A DNA stretch of 64,000 nucleotides. It comes from JABWBH01 sp964526695 (GTDB taxonomy: Bacteria > Planctomycetota > Phycisphaerae > UBA1845). The stretch lies in NCBI GenBank assembly GCA_964526695.1, contig CAZGJA010000035.1:1-64000 (forward strand), written 5' to 3'. Below, in pieces: positions 8,423-15,577 of this stretch. Below the pieces are notes generated by a model, which made no database searches, was not told where the DNA came from, and was given only the letters and a program-made list of their open reading frames with translations. The position numbers were made by a program, and so were the translations under genes. Numbering within the stretch: the first letter of the stretch is position 1; each line of letters starts with the position of its first letter.

Positions 8423-8435
8423 TGGATCCCCTTCG

Positions 8436-8545
8436 GGGATTACGTTGACTCGGCTTGGGGATTACGTTGACTCGGTTTCGGGGATTACGTTGACTCGGCT
8501 TCGAGCATCACGCTGACTTGGCTGGCAGGACTACGCTGAATCGTC
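8436..8545 (+). repeat. degenerate tandem repeat (GGGGATTACGTTGACTCGG)
   Basis: Three good units of about 24-26 bp with core GGGATTACGTTGACTCGG are followed by two decaying ones (CATCACGCTGACTTGG, GACTACGCTGAATCG). There is no coding potential, and it lies upstream of the ABC ATPase gene. Confidence 0.7.
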
Positions 8546-8749
8546 CGAAGGAAGAAAGCTGATTCGGCTGCAGAAATCAAGGCGTGGCTCCTGCGGATCC
8601 ATCGGACGTCGGTCGTGGATCGAAGCTGATGTGCCACAATCCACGGCCAGGCCCACGGAGGAATGGGTACACCTGCGGCACTAGTCGGCGCGCGATTCCA
8701 CAGGTACTCTCTGAGATCGACGTGCTGGCGGGAGAGGGATGAACGCAGA

Positions 8750-10327
8750 ATGAACGACCCAAGCCACGTCGTCGCGCGTCAAGGCTCGCTGCCTGGAGAT
8801 TGCAAGGGCCTCGTGAGAGCCGAGAGGGTTGTGGGCGAAGAGCTGCTTCGAGTTGAAGGTCTGACCAAGCGATTCGGCGCGATCACGGCGCTGGACGACG
8901 TGTCGTTCGGCGTGGTGCGCGGGGAGTGTCATGCGCTGATCGGCGAGAACGGCGCGGGCAAGAGCACGCTGGGGAAGATCATCGCCGGCATTCACCGGCC
9001 TGACGGGGGGCGCGTGGTGCTGGACGGGCGGGCCGTGTCGTTCCGGTCGCCGCTGGAGGCGGGGCTGGCGGGCGTGCGGATCGTGCATCAGGAATTGGCG
9101 ACGTGCCCGAACCTTTCCGTGGCGGAGAACCTCTTCCTGGGCGCGCTGCCGTCGCGGTTCGGGTTTGTGCGGCGCGGCGAGCTGGATCGGGCGGCGCGGG
9201 CGATGCTTGCCCAGGTCGGGCTGGACGTGCATCCGCGAACGCCGATGGCGCGGCTCTCCACGGGGCAGGAGCAGCTCGTGCAGATCGCCGTGGCCATCGG
9301 GCGGGGGGCGAAGCTCATCATCATGGACGAGCCGACCAGCTCGCTTTCGCAGGGGGAGGCGCTGCGGCTGTACGACATCATCGCGCGGCTCAAGCGCGAC
9401 GGCGTCACGCTGATCTACGTCTCGCACCGGCTCGATGAGATCCGCCTGCTGTGCGACCGGGTCACCGTGCTGCGCGACGGCAGGCACGTGGACACGCGGC
9501 GCGTGACGGATGTTTCCACGGACGAGCTGGTGCGGCTGATGATCGGCCGGCCCGTGGGCGAGTATTTCCCGCATCACACCGGCACGCCGCCGGGAGCGGT
9601 GCGGCTGTCCGTCTCGCGGCTCAGCGCGGCCGGGCGGTTCAGCGATATCTCCTTTGACGTGCGCGGCGGGGAGATTGTGGGGCTTGCGGGTCTGGTGGGG
9701 GCGGGGCGCAGCGAGGTGGCGCGGGCGATCTTCGGCGTGGATCGGTTTCAGTCCGGGCGCATCCTGCTGGACGGCGCACCGCTGGAGCGTCATGGTCCGC
9801 GCGAGGCCATCCGCCGCGGCGTGGGTTTGCTGCCGGAGGATCGCAAGCGGCAGGCGCTGATCGTCTCCATGACGTGCAGGCAGAACCTCTCGCTGCCGTT
9901 GCTGGATCGGCTGAAACGCTGGATCTTTCTGGATGGCCGGGCGGAGAAGCGCATCACGCGCGAGTATTTCGACAAGCTGCGCGTCGTCGCGCCGGGGATC
10001 GACGCTCCGGTGACATCGCTGTCGGGCGGGAATCAGCAGAAGATCGCGCTGGCGCGCTGGCTGGCGCGGAACTGCGACGTGCTGATTCTCGACGAGCCGA
10101 CGCGCGGCGTGGACGTGGGCGCAAAGGCGGAGATTCACGCGCTGATTGATCAGCTCGCGGCGTCAGGCAAGGCCGTGCTGCTGATCAGCTCCGAGCTGCC
10201 GGAGTTGCTGAACCTGAGCACGCGGATTCTCGTGCTGGCGAAGGGGCGGCTGGTGGGCGAGCTGCCGCGAGCGGAGGCGAATCAGGACAATCTGCTGCGG
10301 CTGATGGCGGGGATTTCGGCGAATTGA
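8750..10327 (+). CDS. sugar-type ABC transporter ATPase with two ATPase domains (RbsA/MglA/XylG-like)
   Basis: This 525-residue protein has the duplicated nucleotide-binding domains of carbohydrate importers such as RbsA. Domain 1 carries Walker A GENGAGKST near residue 65, signature LSTGQEQ near 170 and Walker B LIIMDEPTSSL near 190. Domain 2 has the degenerate Walker A GLVGAGRSE near 313 that is usual in this family, signature LSGGNQQ near 424 and LILDEPTRGVD near 444. It would power uptake of a monosaccharide or nucleoside. ATG 8750 follows GGAGAGGG and gives a length close to the family norm. No permease or substrate-binding protein gene is adjacent: the flanks are repeats, with a glycosyltransferase downstream, so its partners must be elsewhere or lost. 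Confidence 0.93.
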   Translation: MNDPSHVVARQGSLPGDCKGLVRAERVVGEELLRVEGLTKRFGAITALDDVSFGVVRGECHALIGENGAGKSTLGKIIAGIHRPDGGRVVLDGRAVSFRSPLEAGLAGVRIVHQELATCPNLSVAENLFLGALPSRFGFVRRGELDRAARAMLAQVGLDVHPRTPMARLSTGQEQLVQIAVAIGRGAKLIIMDEPTSSLSQGEALRLYDIIARLKRDGVTLIYVSHRLDEIRLLCDRVTVLRDGRHVDTRRVTDVSTDELVRLMIGRPVGEYFPHHTGTPPGAVRLSVSRLSAAGRFSDISFDVRGGEIVGLAGLVGAGRSEVARAIFGVDRFQSGRILLDGAPLERHGPREAIRRGVGLLPEDRKRQALIVSMTCRQNLSLPLLDRLKRWIFLDGRAEKRITREYFDKLRVVAPGIDAPVTSLSGGNQQKIALARWLARNCDVLILDEPTRGVDVGAKAEIHALIDQLAASGKAVLLISSELPELLNLSTRILVLAKGRLVGELPRAEANQDNLLRLMAGISAN

Positions 10328-10334
10328 GCGAGTA

Positions 10335-10621
10335 GCGCCTTGACAGAGCCGCGCCTTGTCTGAGCCGCGACCTGACAGAGCCGCGACCGTAAGGGAGCGC
10401 GATCTGTGGGCAAGTGGCGGGGCGGTCGAAGTACATCGCCGCCGCGCCTTGACGGAGCTGCGCCTTGTCTAAGCCGCGTCCTGACAGAGCCGCGCCCGTC
10501 AGGGAGCGCGATCTGTGCGCAAGTGGCGGGGCGGTCGAAGTACATCGCCGCCGCGCCTTGACAGAGCTGCGCCTTGTCTGAGCCGCGCCTTAACAGAGCT
10601 GCGCCCGTCAGGAAGCGGGGT
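10335..10621. repeat. 109-bp tandem repeat (about 2.6 copies) of GAGCCGCG-rich sequence
   Basis: Units begin with GCGCCTTGACxGAGCxGCG at 10335, 10444 and 10553, an exact 109-bp period. The third copy is truncated. Each unit contains the dispersed arm AGAGCCGCGxCCGTxAGGGAGCG and the phrase GGGGCGGTCGAAGTACATCG. Opposite-orientation arms (CTTCCTTACGGGCGCGGCTCTG) follow at about 10660-10780. The whole 10328-10806 gap is made of this family and contains no gene. Confidence 0.85.
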
Positions 10622-10806
10622 TCGTGGGCAGGCGGCGGGGGGAGAGCGCTGAAGACCGCTTCCTCACGGGCGCAGGTCAGCCGTCGCTTCGGTCGTGAAC
10701 GCATATTGTGCCGACCGCGCTTCCTTACGGGCGCGGCTCTGTAGGCCTCACGGGCGCGGCTCTGCCGGAGCTTCGCAGGACTGCGACGGAGTAATCCACT
10801 GAGTTG

Positions 10807-12159
10807 ATGTCGCGTCGGCAACAGATTCTGCTTGCGGGGATGGTTCTCGCGGCGTTCGCGCTGCGGATGGATTACTGCGCGGCGACGACGGGGCTGGGGC
10901 GGTACTCCAGCTCCGATTACCGCGAGCAGATCACGCTGGGCACTCGCCTCGTCACGCAGGGCACATTTGGTAACGCGCTGACGCCCGATGATCCGCAGCC
11001 GCGCCCCACGGCCGTGTTTCCGCCGCTGTATCCGCTGGTTGTCGCCGGCGTGTTCGCACTTCTGGGGATCGAGTCGTATGCGGCGATCCTCGTGTTGCAG
11101 ATTCTCAATGCCGCCGCCACGTCGATCCTCGTGCTGCTGGCGTTCTCCATCGCGCGACGCATCAGCGTTTCGTCGCGCGCCGCGTGGCTCGCGGCGGGGG
11201 TGACGGCGGTGCATCCCGTGCTGATCGGGTTGACGGGGCGCGTCTGGGACACCTGCTTGTTTGCGCTGGGGGTCGGCGTGGCGGTGTGGCTTGCGTTGGT
11301 GTTGTCGCAGCGCGCCGCGCGTTGGGGCGGCACGCTGGCGTATGGGGCGTATCTCGGCGTGCTGGCGCACTTGAACCCGGCGTTGACGCCGGCGTATCCG
11401 GTGCTGGTGCTGTGGATGCTGACGCGGGACCGAGCCGCGCGAAGCGGCGGGCCATGCGGAAAGCGCGACGGGCCTCACGGAGAGAGCGGCGCGGAAGGGG
11501 CATCGACGACCGGGCGTGTCGCACGAGGCGTCGCGCTGTGCGCGGCGGGCTGGGCGGTGACGTTGATTCCATGGGCGTGGCGCACGCAGGCGCAACTGGG
11601 CGCGACGTGTTATGTCCGCGATGGGTTCTGGCAGGAGGTCTGGCTGGGCGTTTGTCCGCAGGCGGATGACGGGCTGGCGGCGGCGCTGCGGGCGCATTTT
11701 CCACTCAAGAGCGCGGAGGCGGCCGCGAGGTTCCGCGAGTTGGGCGAGATTGCATACTTCAGCGAGTGCGAGCAACGCGCGAAGGAGGCCATCGCCGCGG
11801 ACCCGGCGCGCTATGCACGGTTGTCGCTGCGGCGGCTGAGCGATTTCTGGCTGGGGACGGTTGGCAGCCACCAGGGGGGGGGCGAGCATGACTGGCCCGA
11901 AGGAGGGGGGCGGCGAATGGCGACGGTGTTTCTTTCGGGGGAGACGATTCTGGCGCTGATCGCGGCGGTGTTGGCATGGCGGAGAGTGTGCGACGTTCGT
12001 TGGCTGGTGATTTGTCTTGTGGTATTCAGTGTTGTTTACGCGCTGACGCACGTTGAGATACGGTATCGGATGCCTGTGGAAATCCTGTTCGTGGTCGTTG
12101 CTGTAATCGGGTTTGCAACCCGCGAGCGTCCGCGAGGAGCGATCGAGACACCAGGGTGA
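10807..12159 (+). CDS. polytopic membrane glycosyltransferase-like protein
   Basis: The 450-residue protein has about ten hydrophobic helices. Its layout resembles GT39/ArnT-like (dolichyl-phosphate-mannose type) transferases: an early periplasmic loop (GLGRYSSSDYREQI), PTAVFPPLYPLVVAG before the next helices, and HPVLIGLTGRVWDT, matching the family's membrane-loop pattern. It probably transfers a sugar from a polyprenyl carrier to a surface glycan or protein. The ATG at 10807 directly follows an in-frame TTG. A run of nine G (11874-11882) lies in the frame, in the soluble loop after the last conserved part. The zinc-ribbon gene follows after 23 bases and may be co-transcribed. The acceptor is unknown. 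Confidence 0.85.
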   Translation: MSRRQQILLAGMVLAAFALRMDYCAATTGLGRYSSSDYREQITLGTRLVTQGTFGNALTPDDPQPRPTAVFPPLYPLVVAGVFALLGIESYAAILVLQILNAAATSILVLLAFSIARRISVSSRAAWLAAGVTAVHPVLIGLTGRVWDTCLFALGVGVAVWLALVLSQRAARWGGTLAYGAYLGVLAHLNPALTPAYPVLVLWMLTRDRAARSGGPCGKRDGPHGESGAEGASTTGRVARGVALCAAGWAVTLIPWAWRTQAQLGATCYVRDGFWQEVWLGVCPQADDGLAAALRAHFPLKSAEAAARFRELGEIAYFSECEQRAKEAIAADPARYARLSLRRLSDFWLGTVGSHQGGGEHDWPEGGGRRMATVFLSGETILALIAAVLAWRRVCDVRWLVICLVVFSVVYALTHVEIRYRMPVEILFVVVAVIGFATRERPRGAIETPG

Positions 12160-12182
12160 TCGCTGAGCGCGCGTGATCCAAA

Positions 12183-12521
12183 GTGAGCGAGCCGACCGAC
12201 GCAGATCGCATGATTCGTAAGCGCACCACATTCCTGAGTTGGCTCTTGTGGAGCATTGCCCACGGCGTCATTGTGCTTGCGCTGATGTATCTTGCATTTC
12301 TGATGGAGAAATGGGATGTGTTGTCGGATCCCATTCCCTATGTATTCTCGGTGCTGTTCATTCCGCTCCTGCTGACGCCGCTATTCGGATACATGTGGAG
12401 CGAGATGTTCGCGGCCTGGCACAACGATCGGATTCCGCCGTACTATTGCAAGCACTGCGGGTATAACCTGACGGGCAATCAGTCCGGCGTCTGCCCGGAA
12501 TGCGGCGAGTCCGCGGCCTGA
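12183..12521 (+). CDS. small membrane protein with C-terminal zinc ribbon
   Basis: This protein of 112 residues (103 from ATG 12210) has two hydrophobic segments (LWSIAHGVIVLALMYLAFL and PYVFSVLFIPLLLTPLFG). It ends in a zinc-ribbon-like C-terminus with two Cys pairs, CKHCGYNLTG and CPECGES. The CxxCGYxLTG...CPxCG tail is a recurring signature in planctomycete proteins of unknown role. The hydrophobic part suggests it is an integral membrane protein with the ribbon in the cytoplasm. The start could be GTG 12183 or ATG 12210. It lies 23 bases after the glycosyltransferase gene. No function can be assigned. Confidence 0.82.
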   Translation: MSEPTDADRMIRKRTTFLSWLLWSIAHGVIVLALMYLAFLMEKWDVLSDPIPYVFSVLFIPLLLTPLFGYMWSEMFAAWHNDRIPPYYCKHCGYNLTGNQSGVCPECGESAA

Positions 12522-12545
12522 TGGTCCGTTGCGGCATGTGAAGCC

Positions 12546-12681
12546 CGTCATTCCCGCGCAGTGGGGCATCTGGTCTCGTCGCGGAGCGACGAACTACCCC
12601 CGATCTCGTTATTCCCGCGCAGGCGGGAATCCAGCGTCTTGGCGGCGTGCTTCGGCCCCCCACTTGCGTGGGGGGTTCTGA
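12546..12681. repeat. cluster of three dispersed hairpin families
   Basis: CGTCATTCCCGCGCA (12546-12560) is followed by TCGTCGCGGAGCGACGAACTACC (12576-12598, reverse copy of the 4561 array core). Next come ATTCCCGCGCAGGCGGGAATCC (12611-12632) and GGCCCCCC-ACTTGCGT-GGGGGGTTCTGA (12654-12681). They fill the gap between the convergent zinc-ribbon and SpoIID-like genes. Confidence 0.75.
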
Positions 12682-12707
12682 CATGCGCGGCGCGCCGAAT
12701 CGCGGAG

Positions 12708-13976
12708 TCAGTACACGCGCGTCAGGCTGGAGCCCGGGAAGTAATACCTCAGAATCTGCGGCGCGGTGCGTCCCGCCAGCGCCTGTCCCTGCATGCCCCA
12801 CTGGCACAGGCCCAGTCCGTGCCCGAAGCCCTTGCCGTTTTCCAGTCGCACCTCGCCGGCTGCCAGCGACATGCGGCAATCCGTGCTGCGCATCACGCGG
12901 CTGCCGATCGCCAGTCGCACGTGTTCCGCGGGCAGCGTCCACTGCGCGCCCTTCGCGTCGGTCAACCGGATTTCAAGCAGCCGTCCGCTCGGCGCTTGTC
13001 GCGTGGCCTCGATGGTCTTGAGTCGATCCAGGGACGTCAGTCGCGGATACCGCTCGAGAATGGCGGCGCGCACGCTTTCCTCCGGCAGCGTCACCGGGCC
13101 CCAGCGGTAGCACTCCGGCGGCGCGATGCTGCAGAAGTCGCAGGCCACGTCGCCGCTGAGCGCTTCGATGCGGTCCGACGGGTTAAACGTCCATGCGGAT
13201 TGCGAGCTGCCGCCGCACGCGGAGCTGTAGTACGTGGGAAAAATATCCTCCTTGCCGTCGCGCGGACCCGTGCAGACCAGCCCCGCGGTTTCCGCCGCCG
13301 CCGCGCGGGCCTTCTCCCCGGCCGCGCCTGCCACCGTGCCCACGTACACCTGCGACCCTTCCGAAGCGAGCACGTCATAAGAGAGGTTGTCGCGGCTGCG
13401 CATTTGGTCCAGGCAGAAGGTGCGGCAGAGGATGCTCTGGGCGCGGAAGGCCTCGACATGGAAGTCCGATGGAATCTCGCGCGCCGTCACGCCGGCGACA
13501 TACTCCTCAATCTCGACCTCGTTGATGATTGTCAGCCCGCGCGGACCGCGCCGGATCAGCAGCCGACCGGGCAGCGCGATCGCCGGCTCCCACCCGTCAC
13601 GCGTGCGGCGCGACAGCTTCCCCGCCGCGGCGGCCCAGCCCGGAAACTCGATCTGATCGACCGCAAGGCGACGCGTGCCCAGGCTCAGTCCGCCACCCGC
13701 ATCAGCCTGGCACTGCGTCCATTCCGTGGTGAGGATCTCGTTAAGGGGACCGCCGCCAATGGCCAGCGGATGAAGCGGCGTTTCGGCGCGGAGTCGCACC
13801 GGGTCGGTCGTTTCAGCAATGAGCACGCGCACGCACCGGGGCGCCTTCGCCATGGACGCGGCGGGGGATTCCACCGGCGTCTCCGCGCTGCACGCCGCGG
13901 GCGCCAACGACGCCGCCGGCATGAACGCCAGGCGCAGCACGCGCAGCCCTACATGGTGGAAGATCAAGGCCCGCAC
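12708..13976 (-). CDS. SpoIID/LytB-domain protein, exported
   Basis: The 422-residue protein contains a SpoIID/LytB domain, the fold of lytic transglycosylases and amidase enhancers that act on denuded or remodelled peptidoglycan. Visible hallmarks are NEVEIEEYVAGVTAREIPSDF, EAFRAQSILCRTFCL, YSSACGGSSQ, and the C-terminal GFGHGLGLCQWGMQG followed by ILRYYFPG. The last two are the most conserved SpoIID signatures. The N-terminus (VRLAFMPAASLAPAACSA) looks like a signal peptide, possibly a lipobox. The start is the GTG at 13976. Planctomycetes do not sporulate, so a cell-wall role is more likely. It lies 38 bases downstream of the TPR/alpha-CTD gene on the same strand, so the two are probably co-transcribed. 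Confidence 0.9.
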   Translation of the reverse strand: MRALIFHHVGLRVLRLAFMPAASLAPAACSAETPVESPAASMAKAPRCVRVLIAETTDPVRLRAETPLHPLAIGGGPLNEILTTEWTQCQADAGGGLSLGTRRLAVDQIEFPGWAAAAGKLSRRTRDGWEPAIALPGRLLIRRGPRGLTIINEVEIEEYVAGVTAREIPSDFHVEAFRAQSILCRTFCLDQMRSRDNLSYDVLASEGSQVYVGTVAGAAGEKARAAAAETAGLVCTGPRDGKEDIFPTYYSSACGGSSQSAWTFNPSDRIEALSGDVACDFCSIAPPECYRWGPVTLPEESVRAAILERYPRLTSLDRLKTIEATRQAPSGRLLEIRLTDAKGAQWTLPAEHVRLAIGSRVMRSTDCRMSLAAGEVRLENGKGFGHGLGLCQWGMQGQALAGRTAPQILRYYFPGSSLTRVY

Positions 13977-14014
13977 GACAGCTCCTTCCGCGAACGGGCG
14001 AGAGCATCGCCGCG

Positions 14015-15004
14015 CTATCGAAGCCCGCGCAGGTTCAGGCCCCGCGCGGTCAGTTCGCGGCGAATCTCATCCAGCGAGGTCTGCCCGAAGTTCTTGATGG
14101 ACAGCAGCTCGGCTTCGCTGCGCTGAATCAGCTCTCCCAGGGTCGTTACGCCCAGACGCTGCAGGCAGCGCCGCGCCCGCACCGACAGCTCCAGCGAACC
14201 GACCGGCTGCGAGAGCATCGCGGGGTCCGCGCTGGCGGAAGCCGGGTCCGTGTACGACGCCTGGCGCAGCGGCTCGAACGGGTCGGCGGGGTTTGCGGCG
14301 AGCTGCCCGATCACCAGTCCGCGCTGCGTCAGCATCGCCTTGATCTCGTTGAGCGAGGTCTCGCCAAAGTTCTTGAACGCCAGAAGCTCCGGCTCGCTGA
14401 TGCGCAGGAGGTCGCCCAGCGTGTTGATCTGCATCTGCTTGAGGCAATTGCGGCTACGGACGCTCAACTCAAAGTCCGACAGCGGCGTGTCCACCAGGCT
14501 GAGGCGCTCGCCGCGCTGACGCGGGTCCGCATCCTCGCACTCCATGTTCATGCTGGCGTCCAGATCCTTCATGAACAGGTGCGCCCGCGGGTGCTCCGGG
14601 TACTCGTCGAGGACGCTCTGGATGCAGCACTCCGCCTCCTCCAGCCGCCCCTGCTCTTCATAGAGCACCGACAGGTTCAGCAAGGCGTTGACGGGAACCG
14701 GCGAAACGGCCGTGCAGACCTCGTACAACTCCGTTGCGCGTTCATCGTTGCCGCGCAGGTCGTGGAGGTAGGCCGCGCGGAAGGCGCAGTCCACCTGGTT
14801 GGGGTCGAGGCACAAGCCCTCCTCATAGGCCTCGATCGCCGCGACGATTTCTCCGCGGCGTTCGTGAATCTGACCCTGGAGGTAGAGCTTCTTGGCGGCG
14901 GCTTCCTCGCCGGCGCTGGTTGAAACGGTCTCAAGTTGTCGGGCAGCCTTGTCCAGATCGCCGCCCTTCACCAGGGCGGCCACGTCGTCGAGCGTCATCG
15001 GCAT
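14015..15004 (-). CDS. TPR protein with two RNA-polymerase alpha-CTD-like modules
   Basis: The first 150 of 329 residues form TPR-like helices (AAAKKLYLQGQIHERRGEIVAAI, NALLNLSVLYEEQGRLEEA). Two copies of the RNA polymerase alpha subunit C-terminal fold follow: near residues 160-225 with LSVRSRNCLKQ, LLRISEPELLAFKNFGETSLNEI; and near 275-329 with LSVRARRCLQR, LIQRSEAELLSIKNFGQTSLDEI. The KNFGxxSLxEI stretch is the signature of alpha-CTD, which contacts UP elements and activators. No alpha N-terminal domain is present, so it cannot assemble polymerase itself. It may instead recruit or anchor proteins to DNA or to transcription factors. ATG 15004 and ATG 14998 are both possible. I infer a regulatory role only from domain content. 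Confidence 0.9.
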   Translation of the reverse strand: MPMTLDDVAALVKGGDLDKAARQLETVSTSAGEEAAAKKLYLQGQIHERRGEIVAAIEAYEEGLCLDPNQVDCAFRAAYLHDLRGNDERATELYEVCTAVSPVPVNALLNLSVLYEEQGRLEEAECCIQSVLDEYPEHPRAHLFMKDLDASMNMECEDADPRQRGERLSLVDTPLSDFELSVRSRNCLKQMQINTLGDLLRISEPELLAFKNFGETSLNEIKAMLTQRGLVIGQLAANPADPFEPLRQASYTDPASASADPAMLSQPVGSLELSVRARRCLQRLGVTTLGELIQRSEAELLSIKNFGQTSLDEIRRELTARGLNLRGLR

Positions 15005-15243
15005 CGGTTTGGTCTCGTGAGTGATCCTGTCGCCTCTTCGAGGTTGGATACGCCCGGACCACGGGCTCCACCTCATCGTCGGCGCAAGAACCAGAGGGAT
15101 CTTCTCGTCTCGCTACGCCTGAGAAACAAATCAGTGTACCTTCAGCGGAGCCGGAAGCAAGCGGGCAGGCTGGGCGACGCGTTCGAGATTCCGCACCGGG
15201 CGAGCACATTCCCGCACCGAACAAGAGCGGCGCGGGTGGGTGG

Positions 15244-15391
15244 CACGGTCTGGCGTACTCGCCAGGCCGTGGCAGGCGAGGAACAAGTCGCCCTTTACAT
15301 TCGCCACACGTCCGCTGGTGCGGACCGGTGTAGCGGCTGGACGCGGTCGGGTTGCGTGCTCCCCACGGCCTGGCGAGTACGCCAGACCGTG
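15244..15391. repeat. two hairpins of the CACGGTCTGGCG-TACT-CGCCAGACCGTG family
   Basis: Copies at 15244-15271 and 15364-15391 each form a 12-bp stem with a 4-base loop, in opposite orientations about 120 bp apart. They lie in the 15005-15577 gap between the divergent TPR/alpha-CTD and P1B ATPase genes; nothing else convincing is seen there. Other copies are at 35411-35479, 58693-58803 and 60367-60394. Confidence 0.75.
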
Positions 15392-15577
15392 CCACCCTGA
15401 CGATCAGCAGGGAGCCGGAAGTCATGGGAATACACCATGACCTCCCGCCGCGAACAACGGCGTCAGGACCGGCGTATCTTGATAAGGAACGCCGGGCCAC
15501 CTACAACATCGGTTCGCGCCGGGCGACGATCGGCCGAGAGATTGACGTAAGACCATACATTAGCGGAAGTTACGTTC

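Noticed and set aside
8436..8545. Short tandem repeats as a CRISPR or regulatory array
   Set aside because: Units degenerate quickly and have no spacers; it is simple tandem duplication.
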